Assembly (NCBI RefSeq): GCF_900177675.1
Contig: NZ_FXWM01000001.1
Coordinates: 4,597,001 to 4,661,000, forward strand
Direction: 5' to 3'
DNA from: Bacillus sp. OV166
GTDB lineage: Bacteria; Bacillota; Bacilli; Bacillales; Cytobacillaceae
Length of the DNA stretch: 64,000 nucleotides
The notes under the pieces are model-generated. The model saw only the letters and a program-made list of their open reading frames with translations. It was not told where the DNA came from and ran no database searches. Shown piece after piece: positions 59,358 to 64,000 of the stretch (the first letter of the stretch is position 1; every line of letters begins with the position of its first letter). A program made the translations under genes and the position numbers.

Positions 59358-59570
59358 TGAAATGTTTTAGACCTGAATACTTTGGGGGTTTACGAACACA
59401 ATTTGTTAACAAAAAAATGATATAGGGAAGGCAAATGGTGCGCCACCAGTTTTACTGGTTCTAGTGGGTTCGATTCCCACCCCGAAATTTTTTAGTAACT
59501 TTATAAAAAATTTCGAGGGTGGACCGCTTCTTTTGACATGGGATCGGAATGCCCTAATGGAGGGATTTTC
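59358..59570 (+). ncRNA. Possible structured leader RNA with competing hairpins
   Basis: A 213-base leader between a TATACT box (59347-59352) and a GNAT gene. It holds TGGTG-CGC-CACCA (59436-59448), overlapping ACCAG-TTTTA-CTGGT (59445-59459). A tRNA T-arm-like hairpin GTGGG-TTCGATT-CCCAC lies at 59464-59480. A long stem of 18 bp with one bulged A (59477-59494 with 59504-59522) shares bases with that T-arm. The overlapping stems are mutually exclusive, which suggests switching. It is not a complete tRNA by eye: no acceptor pairing or anticodon arm is found. Confidence 0.4.
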
Positions 59571-60131
59571 ATGCTTAAAAAACGTGATCTTCATGACAGC
59601 CACACATTGTACGAATTAATGACGCACCCTGATGTCTTCCCTTTTGTACGCCAAAAAGCTGATTCTTATGAAGAATTTTTATTTATGACAAAACAAACCA
59701 TAGAATCCGAAGAACGCGGTGAATTAATTTCACGGACCATTCTCGATGAATGGGGAGCGCCTATCGGAACAATTAATCTATTTGATATTGAGGACAACGC
59801 TGGTTTTTTAGGAACATGGCTTGGCAAGCCCTACCATGGCAAGGGTTATAATAGCCCGGCTAAGGATGCCTTTTTTCAAGAACTTTTTTATGAAACGGGA
59901 ATTGAGACAGTTTTTATGCGAATCCGCAAGGTTAATATTCGCTCAATAAAAGCTGCTGAAAAACTTCCTTATGTAATAAAAGCAAATGAAAGTAGAAAAT
60001 CTATTTATGAGCAATTAAACGCTAATGGTGAAGTATATGATTTATATGAGATTCCAAAGGATCAATACACCTTTTACCTTATGCGAAACGGTGCTGTTCA
60101 ATCAGACGATTCACAATTGCTGGAGGCATAA
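59571..60131 (+). CDS. GNAT family N-acetyltransferase
   Basis: A 186-residue acetyltransferase of the RimJ/RimL type: GAPIGTINLFDIEDNAGFLG, TWLGKPYHGKGYNSPAKDAF (acetyl-CoA loop HGKGYN) and IRKVNIRSIKAAEKLPYVIK. The C-terminal extension of about 45 residues is polar. ATG 59571 follows GGAGGG; the longer reading from 59538 has no ribosome site. The possible structured leader before it may regulate it. Substrate unknown. Confidence 0.85.
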   Translation: MLKKRDLHDSHTLYELMTHPDVFPFVRQKADSYEEFLFMTKQTIESEERGELISRTILDEWGAPIGTINLFDIEDNAGFLGTWLGKPYHGKGYNSPAKDAFFQELFYETGIETVFMRIRKVNIRSIKAAEKLPYVIKANESRKSIYEQLNANGEVYDLYEIPKDQYTFYLMRNGAVQSDDSQLLEA

Positions 60132-60133
60132 AA

Positions 60134-60163
60134 AAACAATCGGCCCTCGCCGATTGTTTTTAT
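60134..60163. terminator. Terminator of the GNAT gene
   Basis: AAACAATCGG-CCCTCG-CCGATTGTTT followed by TT. Confidence 0.9.
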
Positions 60164-60191
60164 TTAGTTTTCAAGGAAAGAAGTCTTCTTA

Positions 60192-60350
60192 TTATTCCGT
60201 TAAATTTTGTTCCATGCTTTCGTTTACGTCATTAAGACCCATTTGGAGCAAAAATTCATCTAATTCCTCATTCGTCAATGTTTCAAAGCGGCCATCATGA
60301 AAAAATACTTGGGTTTGATTAGGGTTAATTCTGTTCATGTTAAAACTCAT
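60192..60350 (-). CDS. Small protein of unknown function
   Basis: A 52-residue acidic protein, MSFNMNRINPNQTQVFFHDG, then RFETLTNEELDEFLLQMGLN. AAAGGAGC lies upstream of ATG 60350. No membrane segment or cysteine. Not recognised. Confidence 0.58.
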   Translation of the reverse strand: MSFNMNRINPNQTQVFFHDGRFETLTNEELDEFLLQMGLNDVNESMEQNLTE

Positions 60351-60441
60351 TTTCTTTGCTCCTTTCATAGATGATTATTTTCTATTGTCCACAAAAGAAG
60401 CTGTTTTCATTCCTGAAAATCAAATAGTTCAAAAAATTATA

Positions 60442-61212
60442 CTAATTCTTAAGTACTTTACCTAATACGTTTAGTCCACCTGTGACAGGTATTATACTCC
60501 CAGTAATTAAATCGGATTTTTCATCCGTAAGGAAGGCAATTACTCTGGCAATATCTTCTCCTGTTCCTTGCCTTCCAATAGGGCTATCACCCATTGCAGC
60601 TATAGCATCCCCGATATTACTGTCTTTCCATTCATTTATTATATCACCCGGACAAACCATATTAGCGGTTATCCCATGTTCTGCTTCTTCAATTGCAATT
60701 GTTCGTGTAAGTGACGCTACTCCTGTCTTCGCCGCAGCAAACGCAGAACGAAATATCCAACCTGGTGCGGTTTCGACTCGGTCATATCCGATTGTAATAA
60801 TTCTTCCCCATTTTTGGTTTCGCATCGAAGGAATAATAAGGTTTGACAAATAAAATACAGCACTTAAGTTCCCTTGTAATATATAGTTCCATTCATCGAA
60901 GGAATAGTCTGTCAGCTTCTTTCTTTCATGTATGTATGGACCTGCATTATGAACTAAAACATCCACGGTTGAAAATACAGCAAGGGCTTCATCGACAATT
61001 CGGATACAGTCCTCCATGTTCGAGACATCACCTTGAATCGCAATGTTATGCGTTCCATAATATTTAGTCAATTGGTTTGCTAAAGAAATAGCTTCTGCTT
61101 TACTATTACGATAGTTAATGACTAGCTGATACCCATTTTCCGCGAGATATAAAGCAGTTTTTTTGCCAATACCCGAAGCTCCCCCCGTAATCAAAGCCGT
61201 TTTCTTTTTCAC
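60442..61212 (-). CDS. SDR family oxidoreductase with altered active site
   Basis: A 256-residue Rossmann-fold protein. The cofactor motif is TGGASGIG, VLVHNAGPY is the NAG segment and CPGDIINEW the PG motif. The catalytic Tyr-x3-Lys is replaced by Phe (SAFAAAKTG), and the usual serine position reads ITIGYDR. It therefore has a nucleotide-binding fold but lacks the classical tyrosine. I recall similar Bacillus proteins (YtkK group) with the same change, so it may be a conserved non-classical subgroup. The start is GTG at 61212 behind GAGAGG. Confidence 0.85.
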   Translation of the reverse strand: MKKKTALITGGASGIGKKTALYLAENGYQLVINYRNSKAEAISLANQLTKYYGTHNIAIQGDVSNMEDCIRIVDEALAVFSTVDVLVHNAGPYIHERKKLTDYSFDEWNYILQGNLSAVFYLSNLIIPSMRNQKWGRIITIGYDRVETAPGWIFRSAFAAAKTGVASLTRTIAIEEAEHGITANMVCPGDIINEWKDSNIGDAIAAMGDSPIGRQGTGEDIARVIAFLTDEKSDLITGSIIPVTGGLNVLGKVLKN

Positions 61213-61395
61213 AAATCATTACCTCTCAATGTTTAGAATTTCTCTCTTAACTATATGTTAAAAAGAAACAATTATTTATGCAAATTTTAGTTCCATCTCT
61301 ATAGTGAAAACTTGTTCCTCTGTAAAGGATGTAAATTTTAATAACGAATGGGCAAAAATTGGCATAGGATAAGATAGCTACAAAAGGTGGAAAGG

Positions 61396-61881
61396 ATGAG
61401 ATCATTGTTCCCTTGGGATAAATTTCCTTTTGATAACGATTTGAAGGATAAGATAACAAAAATGAAGCCTGAAGAAATCAATAACTATGTTCAGGATATT
61501 ATGGGGAAAATCATGCCCGCTAACATGAAAGGTGTGATGAACCCTCAAGAGATGTTTAAGGGTTTCCAATCGTCGGTATCCCCGCAGGAGCCAACGAGGA
61601 GTATATTGAATTCAACGGCCTTTGAGACCCATGATTTTGTGTATGTTAGAATTCCAATCAAAAAAGAGGAATGGGTTAAACAGCTCCGTATTTTTCATAC
61701 AGCTAATCAACTAATTGTTGAGCATATTCCACAACATGAAGATAAACACACGATCATCCTTCCTGCAATTGTAAAAAAGAAGGGGGCAACTGCTACCTTC
61801 AAGGATCATATGCTTGAGGTGAAAATCCCCAAAAATGTTGATATGCAGTTTTCTCAAATTGATGTTACTGAAATTTCATGA
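61396..61881 (+). CDS. Hsp20/alpha-crystallin-like protein, GerT/spore-coat type
   Basis: A 161-residue protein. The N-terminal 70 residues are low in structure (MRSLFPWDKFPFDNDLKDKI, MNPQEMFKGF), followed by a degenerate alpha-crystallin beta-sandwich: DFVYVRIPIKKEEWVKQLRI, HTIILPAIVKKKGATATFKD, MLEVKIPK. Short Hsp20-like proteins of this type in Bacillus occur in the spore coat (CotM, GerT). ATG 61396 follows AAGGTGG. Confidence 0.72.
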   Translation: MRSLFPWDKFPFDNDLKDKITKMKPEEINNYVQDIMGKIMPANMKGVMNPQEMFKGFQSSVSPQEPTRSILNSTAFETHDFVYVRIPIKKEEWVKQLRIFHTANQLIVEHIPQHEDKHTIILPAIVKKKGATATFKDHMLEVKIPKNVDMQFSQIDVTEIS

Positions 61882-61893
61882 ACGTCATTAGAG

Positions 61894-61922
61894 TAAAGGA
61901 CAGCCAATTTTTCTGTCCTTTA
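61894..61922. terminator. Terminator between convergent genes
   Basis: TAAAGGACAG-CCAATTTTT-CTGTCCTTTA, perfect 10-bp stem. Confidence 0.88.
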
Positions 61923-61925
61923 GAT

Positions 61926-62384
61926 TTAATGACCTTCATCTTCCATCTTCATACCATCCATGGAGTTTTTGGTGTTGGGATCCTCAGGTGCACTTGGGGT
62001 CCCAATGGTAAATTCTTTTTTAGGCATATTATGCATATCTCTTGCTGTAACGTGAGAAATGATATAATAAGTACCTTCTTGTGAGAAGGATCTTTCTAAG
62101 CGATATATTCCTTTTTCAGCATGCTTAATTTCTACCTTTTCATGCTTGTCATCCTTTGCACGCCAGATCTCAAAAATAACCTCAGCATCCTTCACTTGAT
62201 CATTCCCCTGAGTAACCTTCGCTTCAAATGAAATCGGTTGATTCATTTTGCCTGGGTCCGGGTTAATAGATAACTCTACTTCTACCATTTGCGGTAGATT
62301 ATCGGCTTGTTCTTTTTTATTACTGCACGATATAACAATACTTAAACATAGAACAGTCACAAAAAAAACGAAAAGCTTTTTCAA
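61926..62384 (-). CDS. FixH/YtkA-like lipoprotein
   Basis: A 152-residue lipoprotein. The signal ends at the lipobox VISCSN (cysteine near residue 20). The YtkA-like beta-sandwich has VEVELSINPDPGKMNQPISF, VKDAEVIFEIWRAKD and GIYRLERSFSQEGTYYIISH. A Met/His-rich tail (MHNMPKK, SMDGMKMEDEGH) could bind copper. TTG start behind GGAGAGAGG. It is 12 bp downstream of the next gene, probably co-transcribed. Confidence 0.82.
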   Translation of the reverse strand: MKKLFVFFVTVLCLSIVISCSNKKEQADNLPQMVEVELSINPDPGKMNQPISFEAKVTQGNDQVKDAEVIFEIWRAKDDKHEKVEIKHAEKGIYRLERSFSQEGTYYIISHVTARDMHNMPKKEFTIGTPSAPEDPNTKNSMDGMKMEDEGH

Positions 62385-62396
62385 GGTTCCTCTCTC

Positions 62397-62675
62397 CTAA
62401 CTTAATTCTTCCATTACTTCATTATGAATTTTAATTAACAATAGCTTGGCTTCTAGAGAAATCGTAGAATTAATCACTCTTTTGATTGCAGAATAGTATT
62501 TCTCATACTTGTTTTTCCGGATCCTCGGGTGTGAGTTTTCATCTTGAAGCTCTCTTTTTATCGCTTCAACTAGAGTCACCTCACTACCTTTTCCTTCTGT
62601 TTCTAGTATACGATTATTCCAAATCTGCCGATATTCCTCTAGTAATTCATCGAAGGACACTCTTTCTTTCGACAA
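62397..62675 (-). CDS. Small helical protein of unknown function
   Basis: A 92-residue charged protein predicted to be all helical: VSFDELLEEYRQIWNNRILE, EVTLVEAIKRELQDENSHP, TISLEAKLLLIKIHNEVMEE. No known motif. TTG start at 62675 with GGGAGGG upstream. Probably in an operon with the YtkA-like gene. Confidence 0.7.
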   Translation of the reverse strand: MSKERVSFDELLEEYRQIWNNRILETEGKGSEVTLVEAIKRELQDENSHPRIRKNKYEKYYSAIKRVINSTISLEAKLLLIKIHNEVMEELS

Positions 62676-62774
62676 ACAATCCCTCCCCTTTTATGTCTAC
62701 ACTTGCATTGTTACATATTTACTGACACTATTGCAAAAAATACAATTTAACAAGTCAAAGAAAGGAGAAACCTT

Positions 62775-63020
62775 ATGTCTACCCCTTATAAATGTCCAAA
62801 TTGCAAAACGAATCGGAGCCGCTTTAATGTTATTCAACAAGTTTCCCAATCTGTTAAACTTGACCCTCAATCGGGAGCAGTAATCCGAGAATATGGTGAA
62901 AATGATTTAGAACCCTTCCACCTCCCTTACAATGGACCAGAAATTCGAGTCCAATGCGGTGCCTGTGGTTTAATTGAGGATGAACGTACGTTTATCAAAT
63001 TTGGCGAACAGCCGATATAG
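62775..63020 (+). CDS. Zinc-ribbon protein of unknown function
   Basis: An 81-residue protein with two cysteine knuckles, YKCPNCKTNRSRF at the start and VQCGACGLIEDERTF at the end, separated by about 50 residues. They would form one zinc ribbon. AAAGGAGAAA lies before the ATG. I do not recognise a named family. Confidence 0.72.
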   Translation: MSTPYKCPNCKTNRSRFNVIQQVSQSVKLDPQSGAVIREYGENDLEPFHLPYNGPEIRVQCGACGLIEDERTFIKFGEQPI

Positions 63021-63036
63021 TCTTCTTCTTTACATA

Positions 63037-63082
63037 AAAACATCCTAATTATTGGGTTGTCCCGTAATTAGGATGTTTTTTT
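63037..63082. terminator. Bidirectional terminator
   Basis: AAAACATCCTAATTA-TTGGGTTGTCCCG-TAATTAGGATGTTTT, a 15-bp stem with T-runs, lies between convergent genes. Confidence 0.92.
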
Positions 63083-63084
63083 GT

Positions 63085-63906
63085 TTAGTGAAGATTATTT
63101 TCTTTTAGAAAATCCTTTGAATCCACTTTCCAAGCATCAATTGGTGAAAATCTTACCAGATGAATATCCCCTCTAAAGGATTGTCCGCCTCTGTTTTTTA
63201 TAAACCAATCAATTTCGATGGGGACATCTAAACTAATTTCCTCGGTTAAATCCTCTGCTGGCAAAAGCTCCATTCGAGAAATTCTAACACTTTCTACATT
63301 CCCTAAAATAGGCTTCCAGTTTATTTTTTGTAAAGAAGCTTGGGAAGTAATCTGGACATCCTGCTGCTTCAATCCTGCAACATAGGCATTTATGACCTCA
63401 TAGGGATTCGCCTTTCCTAAATACTGATTTAATTTGCCAGAAGCCTTCAAAACCATGAGCATATGTGATAAGTCCATTGAGTTGGTGCGATGAGTGGTAC
63501 TACCATAAAAATGAATACAAAAGTGACCTGGAAAGCTATTCGCTAATGCTCCAGCACCATGCGGCATTCCATGCATCGAGCCCGCTATCCATTGATCCTT
63601 ATGAATAACAATAATAGCTCGGCGTTTCCAACTCCATTTACCCCCGTATATTCTTTTCATTACCTTCGTGTCTTTTGTGGTTAATGGCTGTACATCCGCA
63701 TGGTGGCTTCCCGCTCGTCGTTGCACCTTGAACTTTCTTCCCGTTTCCACGTCCATTACCGTAAATTTTGTGTACTTTGGCAGGATTTGATTAACTTCTT
63801 TCCAATTTAACATCTCAATTTTATAGCTGATTGTTGATGCTGCTTTTACCCCTTGGCCATTTAGGAGGATATGAATTAACATTAAAAAAATGACTACCCT
63901 CTTCAT
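63085..63906 (-). CDS. Secreted protein with conserved His/Cys motif, unknown function
   Basis: A 273-residue exported protein with a signal peptide (about 1-22, ending VKAAS). Conserved-looking elements are VQRRAGSHHADVQPLT, KWSWKRRAIIVIHKDQWIAG, MPHGAGALANSFPGHFCIHF and YGSTTHR. The GHFCIHF segment, with a cysteine between histidines, resembles the SHGC active site of L,D-transpeptidases but does not match it. A C-terminal beta domain (about 190-273) follows. It may act on cell wall; that is speculation. AAAGGAGG precedes the ATG. Nothing is identifiable in 63907-64000. Confidence 0.72.
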   Translation of the reverse strand: MKRVVIFLMLIHILLNGQGVKAASTISYKIEMLNWKEVNQILPKYTKFTVMDVETGRKFKVQRRAGSHHADVQPLTTKDTKVMKRIYGGKWSWKRRAIIVIHKDQWIAGSMHGMPHGAGALANSFPGHFCIHFYGSTTHRTNSMDLSHMLMVLKASGKLNQYLGKANPYEVINAYVAGLKQQDVQITSQASLQKINWKPILGNVESVRISRMELLPAEDLTEEISLDVPIEIDWFIKNRGGQSFRGDIHLVRFSPIDAWKVDSKDFLKENNLH

Positions 63907-64000
63907 CGTATCCTCCTTTTACAAAAAACTTGCTACATTAAAAGAGTTACCTGAAGAGGAAATTATCATTCATTCAATCATGGTATTTTTCTTACTTTTC

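Noticed and set aside
59428..59490. Complete tRNA gene (including tRNA-Sec)
   Set aside because: Only a T-arm-like hairpin fits. No acceptor pairing with the bases after the T-arm, no anticodon stem-loop and no TCA anticodon were found.
59510..59530. T-box sequence before the GNAT gene
   Set aside because: GAGGGTGGACCGC lacks one base of the T-box consensus, no terminator with a T-run follows and no stem I specifier layout is seen.
59406..59603. A 65-residue leftward protein opposite the GNAT leader
   Set aside because: Its peptide arises from the complement of the T-arm-like hairpins and runs antisense into the GNAT gene; no ribosome site precedes it.
1..64000. CRISPR array, rRNA genes or prophage
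   Set aside because: No regularly spaced direct repeats, rRNA-like sequence or phage structural genes were seen anywhere in the window.

Overview
The window is a low-GC Gram-positive chromosome segment from a spore-forming member of the Bacillaceae. The mix of genes points to a nitrate-respiring, facultatively anaerobic relative of Bacillus such as Neobacillus; that genus placement is inference. Spore-related content includes an Sda-type kinase inhibitor, a YhcN/YlaJ lipoprotein, a SplA-like protein, YhfH and YuzL small proteins, and Ku/LigD. Many genes start with TTG or GTG behind strong GGAGG-type ribosome sites, as is usual in this group.

Layout. 1-1.7 kb: Ktr potassium uptake pair (the TrkA-type gene runs off the left edge). 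2-5.1 kb: two NarK-type nitrate/nitrite transporters, each behind an Fnr box centred 41.5 bp upstream of the predicted start; the first carries a C-terminal PAS domain. 5.1-9.1 kb: a GC-rich dispersed repeat, then a group II intron whose reverse transcriptase gene is split at the YADD box by a second group II intron (a twintron). The outer intron sits directly behind the terminator of fdhF. 9.2-11.2 kb: a selenocysteine formate dehydrogenase read through an in-frame TGA with a SECIS hairpin. 11.4-13.5 kb: a membrane PAS-PAS histidine kinase. 13.8-15 kb: small genes. 15.1-16.8 kb: an IS1182-type element that duplicated a whole 27-bp terminator palindrome. 16.9-26 kb: LrgA/LrgB, Sco, ABC-F (YkpA), YkuS, a decayed modA with modB, a D,D-carboxypeptidase, MprF. 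26.4-30.3 kb: a cupredoxin and pyruvate formate-lyase with its activase. 30.4-31.5 kb: a MifM-like leader peptide in front of YidC2. 31.6-35.5 kb: two fluoride channels, a spore lipoprotein, GNAT, sda, and tRNA 2-selenouridine synthase. 35.9-42.6 kb: a complete trpEGDCFBA operon behind a Trp T-box. 42.8-49.5 kb: MFS exporter, fruRKA operon, a broken ferredoxin gene, a YdjO-like protein and a cold-shock protein. 49.8-64 kb: nucleoside hydrolase, divergent Ku/LigD, dapF, a yxlEFG-like set without sigY, an amidohydrolase, a possible structured leader before a GNAT gene, SDR, Hsp20-like, YtkA-like and other small proteins.

How the genes work together. Nitrate transport, formate production by PflB, formate oxidation by FdhF, a molybdate permease remnant and a palindrome at the ferredoxin remnant fit an anaerobic or micro-oxic lifestyle. 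FdhF (selenocysteine) and MnmH (2-selenouridine) both require selenophosphate, so the genome should carry selD, selA, selB and selC outside this window. The MifM-like leader, the T-box, the fru operator/cre and the two Fnr promoters are the regulatory elements best supported by the bases themselves.
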